Source: Bacteroidales bacterium
Lineage (GTDB): Bacteria; Bacteroidota; Bacteroidia; Bacteroidales; UBA932
NCBI GenBank assembly: GCA_023667095.1
Contig: JAMPAT010000002.1
Coordinates: forward strand, 111,097 to 175,096
DNA: 64,000 nt
Direction of reading: 5' to 3'
A program made the position numbers and the translations under genes. Below, one piece after another: positions 53,173-63,295 of this stretch. Within the stretch, counting starts at the first letter, position 1, and every line of letters starts with the position of its first letter. The notes below the pieces were generated by a model that was not told the DNA's origin, did no database searches, and saw only the letters and a program-made list of their open reading frames with translations.

Positions 53173-54033
53173 ATGTGGCTTCTTCTTGCATTCACATCAG
53201 CGGCCCTGCTCGGGCTATATGACACATCAAAGAAAGCAGCACTGAAGGACAACGCAGTCCTTCCAGTGCTGTTTCTCAATACGCTGTTCTCTACCCTCAT
53301 CTTCCTGCCGGCCATAATCGGCACTGCTGGTGAGTGGAACTGGCACTCCCATCTCCTGGTAATTGTCAAGTCAGCCATAGTCCTGGTCTCATGGATATTC
53401 GGGTACTTCGGGCTTAAGCATCTGCCAATCACCATTGTAGGGCCTATAAACGCGACCCGTCCGATTCTGGTCCTTATCGGGGCTATGCTGTTTTTTGGAG
53501 AAAGGCTCAATGCCTACCAATGGACAGGAGTTGTATTGGCAGTCTTCTCGCTATTTCTGCTCAGCAGGTCAAGCAAAAAGGAGAATGTTGACTTCACTCA
53601 CAACAAATGGATATTCTGTGTAGCTGTGGCCGCTGTCGTGGGAGCATGCAGCGGATTGTATGACAAATACATAATGCAACAGCTCAGTCCCACTTTCGTA
53701 CAGGGCTGGTACAATTTCTACCAGATGCTGATGATGGGTACAACAGTCTCCATACTTTGGCTTCCAAACAGGAAATCCACTACCCCATTCCACTGGAGCT
53801 GGGCAATTCCGCTGATTTCAATCTTCATATCAGCAGCTGACTTTGCGTACCTTTCCGCAATGCACCAGCCAGATTCAATGATTTCCATTGTATCGCTTGT
53901 ACGCAGGAGTTCCGTGATAATCTCATTCATCTGCGGAGCACTCATATTCAAGGAGCGTAATCTCAAGGCCAAGGCAATTGACCTTCTATTCATCCTTGCA
54001 GGAATGTTCTTCATCTGGCTCGGTTCGAGGTAA
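53173..54033 (+). CDS. EamA/DMT-superfamily transporter
   Basis: A 286-residue membrane protein with about ten hydrophobic helices arranged as two EamA repeats. The first carries LLGLYDTSKKAAL and NATRPILVLIGAMLFFGERLNAYQWTGVVLAVFSLFLL. The second carries VGACSGLYDKYIMQQLSP and VRRSSVIISFICGALIFKERNLKAKAIDLLFILAGMFFIWLG; the FGE and FKER segments at the ends of the penultimate helices are typical. Substrate unknown; DMT members export metabolites or amino acids. It follows slyD by 24 bp and may be co-transcribed. Confidence 0.85.
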   Translation: MWLLLAFTSAALLGLYDTSKKAALKDNAVLPVLFLNTLFSTLIFLPAIIGTAGEWNWHSHLLVIVKSAIVLVSWIFGYFGLKHLPITIVGPINATRPILVLIGAMLFFGERLNAYQWTGVVLAVFSLFLLSRSSKKENVDFTHNKWIFCVAVAAVVGACSGLYDKYIMQQLSPTFVQGWYNFYQMLMMGTTVSILWLPNRKSTTPFHWSWAIPLISIFISAADFAYLSAMHQPDSMISIVSLVRRSSVIISFICGALIFKERNLKAKAIDLLFILAGMFFIWLGSR

Positions 54034-54153
54034 CAGGAACTGTTTGCCTGTTCATGGAACTGTAAAAAAGAGTTATAAAAAAGAGAAATTCCAAAGCACA
54101 GGATTATAAGAAAAAGAAAAAACTGTAAAAAACAGAAAAATCTTTCAGCATTT

Positions 54154-54191
54154 CGCCACATTCCTGAAAAATCAGGGCTGTGGCGATTTTT
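54154..54191 (+). terminator. hairpin terminator after the DMT transporter
   Basis: CGCCAC (54154-54159) pairs with GTGGCG (54180-54185), with an inner CCTGA/TCAGG pairing across a short A-rich loop, followed by ATTTTTCTTT. It lies 120 bp after the transporter stop. Nothing else is seen in 54034-54288. Confidence 0.7.
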
Positions 54192-54288
54192 CTTTGCATA
54201 ACTTCACATCGGTAAATTTATCATCCAACTCGCCATATACAGCATTTCAAGATGGCCATAAACAGAAAAATGAATCCCATGAACAGTT

Positions 54289-55353
54289 ATGAAAAGTAAG
54301 ATTCCAGCAACATTGACCCTATCCACTGCCCTGCTCTGCTCATGCAGCATTGGCAATGTCAAGATTCCGGACGAGACTCCGGAAGACATTGTAATGAATA
54401 TAAGGTTAGATACAGGCAGCATCCCGTCCCCAAGGTCTGCCGAGGCATATACAGTCCCGATGGAATACGAGACCATGGTGCATGATGTACAGATATTCAT
54501 ATATGACACGCACGGGAAGCTTGAATCATATTACGCAGCGGAAGGAGATGCAGCAAGGGACATATACGTCAACACCTCATCCGGTGAAAAGACTGTGTGG
54601 GCTGTTGTAAACGGCCCGGACATGTCATGCGAATCAGATGCAGCAGATGTAGATGCAATAGGACGGTATCAGGTAGATCTCTGCCGGAACAGCAAAGACA
54701 CAGGATTCATAATGTCAGGCTCAGCTGCATTCCGCGCCCATGCATCAGGAAGCTCCATATCAATCCCGGTAAGGAGACTTGTCTCCCGTATCGCGCTGAA
54801 GAGGATAAAAAGCAGGCTGCCGGAAAGATATGGGCCTCTTGTGGTCAGGAATACATATCTGGCAAATGTGGCTGGAAACCAGAACCTGTCCGGAACGGCA
54901 GCGGAAGAAATCTGGTACAACAGGGCAGGCAGGACGGACAACTCTTCCGATGAGCCGCTGCCAATTGACGGCATGGAAGCACCTGCGTCATGCCCGGAAC
55001 TGACATTCGCAGATGTAGGGAAAGCCTTGTCCACCGGAGAGTCATTCTGCCGGGAAACTCCCCTGCTCCTCTATTGCTACCCTAACAGAAGCATTACTGA
55101 CGCAACAGGTTGGAGCATTCCCTTTACAGCAAGGAAGACAAGACTCATAGTCTCGGCTGAAATAGCAGGTATCCACTGCTACTATCCAGTCACGATAGAC
55201 TTTCCTGAGAGGAACAGCACCTATACTGTCGAACTGACCATAACAGGTCCAGGCTCCACAGATCCTGACATCCCTGTAGAAAGAGGAGCAATAGAGACAG
55301 CTATATCAATCCAGGACTGGAATTATGGGGCAACATACGATGAAACCATATAG
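54289..55353 (+). CDS. FimB/Mfa2-like fimbrial lipoprotein
   Basis: A protein of 354 residues, with signal MKSKIPATLTLSTALLCSC and a lipobox with Cys at 17 or 19. Residues 60-110 (YETMVHDVQIFIYDTHGKLESYY...VWAVVNGPD) give the typical fimbrillin strand pattern. RRLVSRIALKRIKSRLPE and a C-terminal TYTVELTITGPG with SIQDWN are common in FimB/Mfa2 and related fimbrial anchor or tip proteins of Bacteroidales. These are lipoproteins polymerised after Arg-gingipain-like cleavage. It is followed 30 bp later by a DUF4906 protein, probably the tip or accessory component. Confidence 0.75.
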   Translation: MKSKIPATLTLSTALLCSCSIGNVKIPDETPEDIVMNIRLDTGSIPSPRSAEAYTVPMEYETMVHDVQIFIYDTHGKLESYYAAEGDAARDIYVNTSSGEKTVWAVVNGPDMSCESDAADVDAIGRYQVDLCRNSKDTGFIMSGSAAFRAHASGSSISIPVRRLVSRIALKRIKSRLPERYGPLVVRNTYLANVAGNQNLSGTAAEEIWYNRAGRTDNSSDEPLPIDGMEAPASCPELTFADVGKALSTGESFCRETPLLLYCYPNRSITDATGWSIPFTARKTRLIVSAEIAGIHCYYPVTIDFPERNSTYTVELTITGPGSTDPDIPVERGAIETAISIQDWNYGATYDETI

Positions 55354-55383
55354 GCAGGCAACAATCAATCAAGAATATAAATT

Positions 55384-58300
55384 ATGAAAAGGATCAGAAC
55401 CAATGGATACAATGTAATGAGGTCCATATACAGGCAGTCCATAACGGTACTTGCTGTAGCTGCCTTGACTGCTGTCGGCATATTCTCATCATGCGTAGAG
55501 GATATATGCCCAAATGAGCAGGAACCGGTATATATAGATAAGGAAGAGCCGACCGGAACACTCTCATTTGGGGCCACTATACTCGGCAGCAAAATTGTGG
55601 AGACCAGGAGCATCCTTCCTGAAGACAGCATAGAGGACAAGATAACAGGAATAACGGTCGCAGCCTATAGCGGAGGGATTCTGGCAGACACAAGGCACTA
55701 TATGTCAGATTTCCATGACATGAAAATAACAGTCAACAAGTCAGAGAGACATAACATCTATGCACTGGTCAATATGGGTGACATGACCGGAGAGATTCCT
55801 GTCAATGAATCCTGCATCGTGTCCCTGTCACACACTGTGCAGTCATACGCTGATGTAGAAAATTCAGGAATACCGATGTGCGGCATGCTCAGGGATGTTG
55901 AATACAGCACTGAAATGACAGAACTGCCGGTCAACAGGCTTTTTGCAAAGCTCCGGGTAAGGATTCTTCATACAGGACTGAATACATCGGAGAACAATTC
56001 CCTCTATGTATATAACCTTTGCAACAAAAGCATATACGTAAGACAGGCAAACAGCAGGATATTCCCTTTTTCAGCAAACGGGAGCAAGGCCATATCGCCA
56101 TCGGACACCATGGATGAATCGGACTACAATGCCGACCTTAACAGCCGGACTGACTACAAGGGTTCACTAAGCAATTCACAGCTTGGCCCGGGACCAGGCT
56201 ATTTCCAGGACACCACATTAGTCTTCTATATTCCGGAAAACATGCAGGGCACCCTTCTTCCCGGCAACACAGACCCTTACTGCAAGACATCTGAAAACAT
56301 ATCCGGCATAAACGGCAATGACTATTCCTGCCTATGCACCTACCTTGAATTCACGGCAAAGCGTGAAAATACCGGAATAGGATATGGCGGAAGCATAACC
56401 TACAGGTACTACCTTGGCTCTGACAACACCACTGACTTCAACATAGAAAGGAACTGCCGATATGACCTGACCCTGAATTTCTCAGAGGGAGGTTTCTTCG
56501 TAGAGAACTGGAAAGTCACAAAAGGAGAGGACTGGTACGACAGCAGGGTTCTCCAATTCCTTGAAAAGCCATACGTCATATACAGGGGCTACACAGGCAA
56601 GGTAATGGTACATTACAACACCTCTTCATCATCTGCCGCACATTCGGCAGCAAAGCCTGATGACTGGTCATATCTATTTGATGAAAAAGCCCTTGCTGAT
56701 GCAGGGCTAAGCTATTCATTCGACAGGAACACCCTGGTCACGGGAGCAAACGGATACAAGGATTTCTGCTTTGTATTCAAGGCATCGGAAACGGCAAAGG
56801 CCGGTACTGCGGTCCCGCTAAAGATTGTCTCATGGGACGGAAGCCTGTCGGACTGTACTACCATATATATAGCGGAACCCGGGAACATAGAGGCTGCATG
56901 GGACTTCTGCCCGATGTATGTCTCCCAGGAAGGGACTGTGACAATCACAGGGATACCGGAGAGCCAGATGCCTCTCAATGTATCATTCTCAAACCCGTCA
57001 ATGGTTTCATGTACACCTGTCACCGGCAACAGGTTCAAGGTAGCAGCCACCGGAACAGGAAATACGGTGATGACAGTTTCCGGCAAGGACGGTGTCCACA
57101 GAATTGACATTAACCTTAACATCCAGGCTCCAAGGCTCAATGCCGGCACTGGGTACATATCTGCAAATCCGGACGGGGAGCCTGTCTTCATCGGATACAG
57201 CTACACCGACAATACAGGCGGAAAGCTGGAACATACAAACGCCTCCATATACAACACACTTCTGCGGCCTGCCGTACAAGGGAATGAATTCTTCGGGGCA
57301 CAAGCTGCAGACTCAGGCATAGGATTGTATGTCAAGAGGCTGTATGGGGATGACGGGGCACAGATTGTAACTGGGGCAAGCCATGAATTGACCATAGCTG
57401 CGGCAGGATGTGTGGAAGTACAGCCAAAGAATCTCTCAGTATATGTAATTGACCCGTTTGCGGACATGACATCACAGGACTACGGAAAGATTGACGACTA
57501 TTCACTTTTCGAATCCAGTTCAGTCAATGGCAAGGTAAGCGGATTTTTCAAGGAGGAGATCCAGGCAAACAGCACATTCATGTATGAAGCACCTGTGCCG
57601 AATGCAGACCTGAGATACGTAAGTGCAGAGATGGTCCCGCGCTGGCTGAATGTCTTCAGCAATGCCAACGGGGCATTTACAATAGGGTATGAGACAAGTA
57701 CAGGCTATTCTTCTGGCTCAGCATTCCGGATAACACGGAACACTTCAGTTTCAGGGACCTCCCATAGCGCAGGAAGGCATGACATCATGCTGAATGTGAC
57801 AAACAGGCACTCATCGGAAAGCATCTCGAAGAGTGCAGGGACCGTTGACGTCTATGTGCATACCGCCATCGGAGGCACAGCAGAATTTGCCTGGCGCAGC
57901 GGCTCGTACAAGCCTGCAGGGGCATCACAGACCTTCGCGTCTGTGTACAGGGAACTTATGCAGGCCCCTAACCTGTCCGACAATTCCAACTATATATATT
58001 ACATGGATGTAAAGGTGGAGCATCTGGTAGATGTCAGCGGAGTATATGTGTTCAGCAGGATGAGCTCAGGTGTCAATTCAAGGCAGAATATCTTTGACTG
58101 CCTCGACATCGTGAGGCCTTCGGTAAAGGACAAGGCAATAATGCAGAACAGCCTGCTATGCTCTGTCTTCGAGGACACAGGAGGCACAAGGATTACAGTC
58201 GGAGGAGAGCCGTATGGATACAGGAGAGGAATCGGGAAGATGCTCTACAGGGCAATCCTTTTCCCCGGCAAGGCCAACAGCCTGACACAGACGGCCCTGA

Positions 58301-58545
58301 AATCATTGATGCTCGGCTATATCTCCACGGCACAGTCAAACTCCGGATTTGCGCCACAGTACAATGTGCACGACATGAACATCGGCAGCGACATGTCCAC
58401 CAATATAGTCATCAGGAATGCGCCATACCATTTCTCCCCGTCCCAATGCAGCGGATACCGTGACAAAGATGGAAACGGCTACCACGTAATACATTTCCTC
58501 GAAGAGATTGCACCGGAAAGCAACGGATGGACCAATCTTCTATAG
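55384..58545 (+). CDS. DUF4906 fimbria-associated lipoprotein
   Basis: A protein of 1053 residues. The signal and lipobox are near the start (SITVLAVAALTAVGIFSSC; ATG at 55384 or 55417). The N-terminal ~400 residues resemble fimbrial subunits, with ARLRV-like FAKLRVRILHTG, TTLVFYIPENMQGTLLPGN and RNCRYDLTLNFSEGGFFVENWKV. Several Ig-like beta modules follow, for example TVTITGIPESQMPLNVSFSNPSMVSC. DUF4906 proteins in Bacteroidales accompany FimA/Mfa-type fimbriae as large accessory or tip proteins. Surface display is inferred. No enzymatic motif is seen. Confidence 0.75.
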   Translation: MKRIRTNGYNVMRSIYRQSITVLAVAALTAVGIFSSCVEDICPNEQEPVYIDKEEPTGTLSFGATILGSKIVETRSILPEDSIEDKITGITVAAYSGGILADTRHYMSDFHDMKITVNKSERHNIYALVNMGDMTGEIPVNESCIVSLSHTVQSYADVENSGIPMCGMLRDVEYSTEMTELPVNRLFAKLRVRILHTGLNTSENNSLYVYNLCNKSIYVRQANSRIFPFSANGSKAISPSDTMDESDYNADLNSRTDYKGSLSNSQLGPGPGYFQDTTLVFYIPENMQGTLLPGNTDPYCKTSENISGINGNDYSCLCTYLEFTAKRENTGIGYGGSITYRYYLGSDNTTDFNIERNCRYDLTLNFSEGGFFVENWKVTKGEDWYDSRVLQFLEKPYVIYRGYTGKVMVHYNTSSSSAAHSAAKPDDWSYLFDEKALADAGLSYSFDRNTLVTGANGYKDFCFVFKASETAKAGTAVPLKIVSWDGSLSDCTTIYIAEPGNIEAAWDFCPMYVSQEGTVTITGIPESQMPLNVSFSNPSMVSCTPVTGNRFKVAATGTGNTVMTVSGKDGVHRIDINLNIQAPRLNAGTGYISANPDGEPVFIGYSYTDNTGGKLEHTNASIYNTLLRPAVQGNEFFGAQAADSGIGLYVKRLYGDDGAQIVTGASHELTIAAAGCVEVQPKNLSVYVIDPFADMTSQDYGKIDDYSLFESSSVNGKVSGFFKEEIQANSTFMYEAPVPNADLRYVSAEMVPRWLNVFSNANGAFTIGYETSTGYSSGSAFRITRNTSVSGTSHSAGRHDIMLNVTNRHSSESISKSAGTVDVYVHTAIGGTAEFAWRSGSYKPAGASQTFASVYRELMQAPNLSDNSNYIYYMDVKVEHLVDVSGVYVFSRMSSGVNSRQNIFDCLDIVRPSVKDKAIMQNSLLCSVFEDTGGTRITVGGEPYGYRRGIGKMLYRAILFPGKANSLTQTALKSLMLGYISTAQSNSGFAPQYNVHDMNIGSDMSTNIVIRNAPYHFSPSQCSGYRDKDGNGYHVIHFLEEIAPESNGWTNLL

Positions 58546-58645
58546 CATGTCCCTTTTATTTGCTATATTTGTGCTGAGGCACACATATACATATGCGCTT
58601 CGGCAATCTTACAAGTAAACTTGACGATTGCTCTCAGCTTTTTGC

Positions 58646-58653
58646 TATATTTG
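58646..58653 (+). promoter_or_regulatory. -7 promoter box for the GT2-trkA operon
   Basis: TATATTTG lies 59 bp before the ATG at 58712 and matches TAnnTTTG. A second TATATTTG lies at 58564-58571. Neither has a -33 box at the expected spacing. Confidence 0.45.
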
Positions 58654-58711
58654 CAGCCTGTGTTACCAAGGCTGATACGGTTATTTAACATTTGCAACAT
58701 CAGAGCGGACA

Positions 58712-59887
58712 ATGAAGACAGCTATAGTCATATTGAACTGGAACGGGAAGGGATTTCTTGAAAAATTTCTTCCGCGGCTCATTGAATCCATTGCAGTTGA
58801 GGAGACAGAAGAGGACAAGCATGACAATGCCCACACGGAAATCATTGTGGCAGACAACGCATCATCTGACGGCTCCATAGAGATGCTGAAGGAAAAGTTC
58901 CCTGAGATAAGGACAATGGCCTTTGACAGGAACCATGGTTTCACCGGAGGCTACAACAAGGCCCTGAGGCAGATTGAGGCACAGTACTACATACTGCTGA
59001 ACTCTGATGTGGAGGTGACAGACGGATGGCTTGCTCCACTCACAGAATGGATGGACACGCACCATCTCTGCGGAGCATGCGCTCCGAAGCTTCTCTCATA
59101 TGCAGAACGCGAAAAGTTTGAATATGCAGGTGCTGCAGGAGGCTACATTGACAGATACGGATACCCTTTCTGCCGTGGCAGGATCATGACGATGACAGAA
59201 AAGGACTACGGGCAATATGATGAGCCTGAGGATGTGCTGTGGGCAAGCGGAGCGTGTCTGCTTGTGCGTTCTGAACTGTTCCACAGGCTCGGAGGACTTG
59301 ATGAAAGATTCTTCGCCCACCAGGAGGAGATTGACCTATGCTGGAGAATACAGCTGGAAGGATATAGGGTGACTGTCATTCCGGAATCAGTCGTCTATCA
59401 TGTCGGAGGCGGTACCCTTCCCAACAATTCACCGTGGAAGCTGGAGCTGAACTACAGGAACAACCTGATGATGCTTGAGAATAACCTTGCCAGAACATAT
59501 GCACTTGAATATTTCAATGAAAACTACATTGAGCCGGAAGGGGCCATTGTGGACGGCAAGACACCGGAAGATGAGGCCATGGCCCATACTGCAGCAACCA
59601 GGGGCCTTCGCATGGCAAGGAAGACTATCAGGAGAAGGATGTATCTTGACGGATGTTCAGCAGCTGTCTATCTTTTCAGTTTCAAGCCAAAATATTTCAT
59701 GGCAGTAGTAAAGGCACACAGGCAATTCCGGAAAATGTCCCGGAAGCCATGCCAGGAAGAGATTGAAAGCTATCTCCTTGAAAAGGGAAAGATTGCGGGA
59801 GTGGACGGGATATACCCGAAATGGATAGTAGCAAAGGCCATCCGGCACGGTGATGAAATATTCAGGATGGTAAGAAGGGAGATGTAG
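58712..59887 (+). CDS. family 2 glycosyltransferase
   Basis: A protein of 391 residues. The GT2 fold is clear: MKTAIVILNWNGKGFLEKFLPRL, IIVADNASSDGSIEML, then the rhamnosyltransferase-like LLNSDVEVTDGWLAPL with the metal-binding DxE/D-type motif, GACAPKLL, ASGACLLVRSELFHRLGGLDERFFAHQEEIDLCWRIQLEGY. The C-terminal ~100 residues are basic and helical, with no strong TM. It probably transfers a sugar to a cell-surface polysaccharide or lipid-linked intermediate at the inner face of the membrane; the substrate is unknown. It is followed 21 bp later by trkA. Confidence 0.88.
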   Translation: MKTAIVILNWNGKGFLEKFLPRLIESIAVEETEEDKHDNAHTEIIVADNASSDGSIEMLKEKFPEIRTMAFDRNHGFTGGYNKALRQIEAQYYILLNSDVEVTDGWLAPLTEWMDTHHLCGACAPKLLSYAEREKFEYAGAAGGYIDRYGYPFCRGRIMTMTEKDYGQYDEPEDVLWASGACLLVRSELFHRLGGLDERFFAHQEEIDLCWRIQLEGYRVTVIPESVVYHVGGGTLPNNSPWKLELNYRNNLMMLENNLARTYALEYFNENYIEPEGAIVDGKTPEDEAMAHTAATRGLRMARKTIRRRMYLDGCSAAVYLFSFKPKYFMAVVKAHRQFRKMSRKPCQEEIESYLLEKGKIAGVDGIYPKWIVAKAIRHGDEIFRMVRREM

Positions 59888-59908
59888 CATTGACAAAAGA
59901 AGAAAACA

Positions 59909-61267
59909 ATGAAAATAGTAATCGCAGGAGCAGGTGAAGTCGGATCGCATCTGGCAAAGATGCTGAGCAACGAAGCAAATGACATCACTGTCATCGACAA
60001 TGATTCAAACAGGCTGGAGGCATTGTCTTCAAACACCGATGTCATAACAGTCAGTGGCAATCCGTCATCCCTTGAAATCCTGAAACAGGCAGGATGCGAG
60101 GACGCGGACCTGTTTATCGCAGTAAACCCCTCTGAATCGCAGGATGTCAACATTGTCAGTGCGCTGCTTGCCAAAAAGCTTGGAAGCAAGAAAGTTACGG
60201 CCCGTATAAACAACGAGGAATACCTCTCGTTCGAGAACAAGTTCATGTTCACTGAAATGGGGATAGACCTGATGTTCTATCCGGAGAAGATTGCAGCAGG
60301 AGAGATACATGACCTGCTGAAACGCACAGCCTCTACAGACTCCATGGATTTCGCAAGGGGAAAGCTCCAGATGGCAGTATTCAAGCTGGATGAGGAGTCC
60401 CCTCTCATAGACAGGAGACTTATAGATTTCAGCGGAATTGCGACAAGCGAGGAACTCCAGTTCAGGGTTGTTGCAATCTCCAGGAACAGCGAGACTATCA
60501 TCCCCAAACCCGACACAAGGTTCAAATACCACGACCTGGTATTCATCATCTCCAAGCGCGAAGGCATAGATTCACTGATGAAATATATCGGCAAAAGCCA
60601 GATTGAGGTCAAGAACCTGATGATTCTCGGAGGTGGCCCTATCGGGGAGATGGTAGCAAAGCTTATGGGCAAGGAGCTTGACTCGATAAAGATTGTCGAG
60701 ATGAACAAGGAAAAATGCCTTGAACTTTCGGAAAGGCTCGGAAGCAATGTCATAGTTGTCAATGGCGACGGCAGGAATTCAGACCTGCTTATCGAGGAAT
60801 CCATCAAGGACTATGATGCATTTGTGGCTGTGACAAGCAGTACTGAAACCAATATCCTGGCATGCGTAGCAGCAAAGAGACTCGGAATCAGCAGGACGAT
60901 AGCGGAAGTCGAGAACATCGAGTATATCCGTCTTGCCGAAAGCATGGGCGTGGATGCAGTCATCAACAAGAAACTGATAACTGCAGGACGTATATTCAAG
61001 TTCACATTGAGCAACAAGGTACGCTTCATCAAATACATGAGCGGCACCAATGCAGAGGTAATAGAGTTTATAGTTGCGCCGAACAGCCAGATTACCAGGG
61101 GAAAGCTCAAGGATATGGGATTCCCGGCCAACGCGATTATAGGAGGCGTCATCAGGGGCAACGACTCATTCATCGCAGTAGGTGACTCCGAAATCAAGGC
61201 ATACGACCGTGTGGCAGTCTTTGCACTGCCTGAGGCGGTGAAAGAAGTAGACCGTTTCTTCAGGTAG
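59909..61267 (+). CDS. trkA: Trk potassium uptake regulator TrkA
   Basis: A 452-residue protein with two tandem RCK units. The first Rossmann motif is VIAGAGEVGSHLAKMLS at the N-terminus, and the second is MILGGGPIGEMVAKLM near residue 235. Each is followed by a TrkA_C domain (~140-220 and ~370-450), with the acidic strand end typical of NAD/ATP-binding RCKs (VIDNDSNRLE, IVEMNKEKCLE). It binds the cytoplasmic face of a TrkH/KtrB-type K+ channel. No trkH gene follows within the window. Confidence 0.9.
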   Translation: MKIVIAGAGEVGSHLAKMLSNEANDITVIDNDSNRLEALSSNTDVITVSGNPSSLEILKQAGCEDADLFIAVNPSESQDVNIVSALLAKKLGSKKVTARINNEEYLSFENKFMFTEMGIDLMFYPEKIAAGEIHDLLKRTASTDSMDFARGKLQMAVFKLDEESPLIDRRLIDFSGIATSEELQFRVVAISRNSETIIPKPDTRFKYHDLVFIISKREGIDSLMKYIGKSQIEVKNLMILGGGPIGEMVAKLMGKELDSIKIVEMNKEKCLELSERLGSNVIVVNGDGRNSDLLIEESIKDYDAFVAVTSSTETNILACVAAKRLGISRTIAEVENIEYIRLAESMGVDAVINKKLITAGRIFKFTLSNKVRFIKYMSGTNAEVIEFIVAPNSQITRGKLKDMGFPANAIIGGVIRGNDSFIAVGDSEIKAYDRVAVFALPEAVKEVDRFFR

Positions 61268-61405
61268 CATCCTGATAAAGCGGAACAGTCGACAATAGAA
61301 CAATCAGGTCAGCAATGCCATGCCTATGGCCAGCTTCCAAAACGGAGACAGGCAGGCATGACGGGGACAAAGACAAGAGAAGGACAAAGGGAAAAGACAG
61401 GAAAG

Positions 61406-63295
61406 ATGGCAAGTTATCTTCAAATAGAGAACATATCGAAGTCATACGGTCCGAAAGTGCTGTTTGAGCACATCGGATTCAACATAAATGAGGGCGACAA
61501 GATTGCACTGATAGCCCCGAACGGCACAGGCAAGACATCACTGATGAGAATCCTGGCAGGAAAGGACAAGTCCGACTCAGGCGGAAAGATACTTTTCCTG
61601 AAAGACATCAGGATTGCATTCCTGGAGCAGGAATATGCATTTGACCCTGAGATGGGGATATTCGACCAGATAATGGCGCATAGCACAGCATACACAAGCC
61701 ATCTTGACGAAGAGCATCTATGGGAGTACGAGAGACGCGTCAGGCAGTTCCTCACTGGATTCAAGCTGACCGACTACGGGCAGAAGATGAAAGAGCTGTC
61801 AGGCGGAGAGATCAAGAGGGTAGCCTTGGCGGAAATGCTGTCCTCCGAGGCTGACTTCTTTATAATGGATGAGCCGACAAACCACCTTGACATAGATGCG
61901 ATTGAATTTCTGGAGGGTTATCTCGGACGTTCACGTTGCACATTGCTGATGGTTACGCATGACAGGTATTTCCTTGACAATGTCTGCAACATAATAATGG
62001 AGATGGACCATGGAGCTGTGTACACATACCGTGGAAACTACATGAACTACCTTGAAAAGCGCGAGGAAAGGATTACCAATTATAATGCAGAGACAGACAA
62101 GGTACGAAATATACTCCGAAGGGAACTTGAATGGATGCGCAGCACCCCTTGTGCGAGGACAGGGAAGGCACGCTACAGGATAAATGCGTTCTACGAGCTG
62201 AAAAACAGGTCGGAGCAGACTTATAGCCAGAAGCAGATTTCACTTTCGGATGTCCAGGGAAGCGCAAGGCTCGGCACAAAGATAATCAACTGCAAGGATG
62301 TAAGCTTCCGCTACGGTGACAAATGCTATCTTGACCATTTCACATACAATTTCCAGAGATATGAGAAAGTCGGTATCGTCGGAGGCAACGGAGCAGGAAA
62401 ATCAACATTCATCAACCTGCTGACAGGGAACTATACGGACGATATGGTATGTACAGATCCGGAGAAATATTCAGCAGAATATGCAGATAATGCAGGAAAC
62501 ATAGGCAAAGGTCTTCTGACAGGAGCAATAGAGCGCGGAGAATCACTGCAGATAGGATACTACCACCAGAAAGGAATGGAATTCAATCCGGAAGACACTG
62601 TCCTTGACATCGTGAATGACACCAGGCTGCTCGGACGTTTCCTCTTTCCCCATGAAATGCTCAACAATAAGGTAGAGAAGCTCAGCGGAGGCGAGAAACG
62701 CAGGCTATATCTGCTCACCATATTGATGAAGCAGCCAAACCTGCTCATCCTCGATGAACCGACCAATGACCTTGACATAGTCACACTGAACATTTTAGAG
62801 GAATATCTTAAGGAGTTCAACGGGACATTGATAATTGTCTCTCACGACAGGCATTTCCTTGACAAGCTCGTTGACCATCTGTTCATTTTCTGCGGAAACG
62901 GCGTGGTAAAGGACTTTGTCGGCACCTACAGCGAATACAGGGAATTCATAAAGGAATACGAGGCACAGCAGCGTGCAAAGGAGAGGGCAGGAGAAAAGGC
63001 GGCAGCCGGACGCGCGGCAAAAAAGGCCATGGAGCCAGCAGGAAAGCAGTCAGACACAGCCATGACTGCATCAGGAGGCCAGAAGCCGAAAAAGCTGACA
63101 TACAAGGAGCAGCGCGAACTGGAGCAGATAGAGAAGGAGCTCAAGGCACTGAACAATGAAAAAGCCGCTATCGAGGAATCCCTCAACAGCGGCAGCCTAT
63201 CATACGGAGAGCTTCAGAAAGCCTCTGAACGTATCGGTGAAATAATCTCCCTTACAGAAGAAAAGGAGATGCGCTGGCTTGAACTTTCAGTCTGA
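61406..63295 (+). CDS. ABC-F family ATPase (Uup-like)
   Basis: A protein of 629 residues. The ATG at 61406 (MASYLQIENISKSYGPKVLF) is preferred over one at 61358. It has two ATPase domains without membrane parts: Walker A APNGTGKTS near 37, signature LSGGEIKR near 132 and MDEPTNHLDID, then Walker A GGNGAGKST near 328, signature LSGGEKRR near 427 and LDEPTNDLDIV. A ~90-residue linker joins them. The C-terminus is a charged coiled coil (KLTYKEQRELEQIEKELKALNNEKAAIEESL), which marks the Uup-like branch. It probably acts on ribosomes or branched DNA. Its 3' end overlaps the minus-strand gene by 82 bp. Confidence 0.9.
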   Translation: MASYLQIENISKSYGPKVLFEHIGFNINEGDKIALIAPNGTGKTSLMRILAGKDKSDSGGKILFLKDIRIAFLEQEYAFDPEMGIFDQIMAHSTAYTSHLDEEHLWEYERRVRQFLTGFKLTDYGQKMKELSGGEIKRVALAEMLSSEADFFIMDEPTNHLDIDAIEFLEGYLGRSRCTLLMVTHDRYFLDNVCNIIMEMDHGAVYTYRGNYMNYLEKREERITNYNAETDKVRNILRRELEWMRSTPCARTGKARYRINAFYELKNRSEQTYSQKQISLSDVQGSARLGTKIINCKDVSFRYGDKCYLDHFTYNFQRYEKVGIVGGNGAGKSTFINLLTGNYTDDMVCTDPEKYSAEYADNAGNIGKGLLTGAIERGESLQIGYYHQKGMEFNPEDTVLDIVNDTRLLGRFLFPHEMLNNKVEKLSGGEKRRLYLLTILMKQPNLLILDEPTNDLDIVTLNILEEYLKEFNGTLIIVSHDRHFLDKLVDHLFIFCGNGVVKDFVGTYSEYREFIKEYEAQQRAKERAGEKAAAGRAAKKAMEPAGKQSDTAMTASGGQKPKKLTYKEQRELEQIEKELKALNNEKAAIEESLNSGSLSYGELQKASERIGEIISLTEEKEMRWLELSV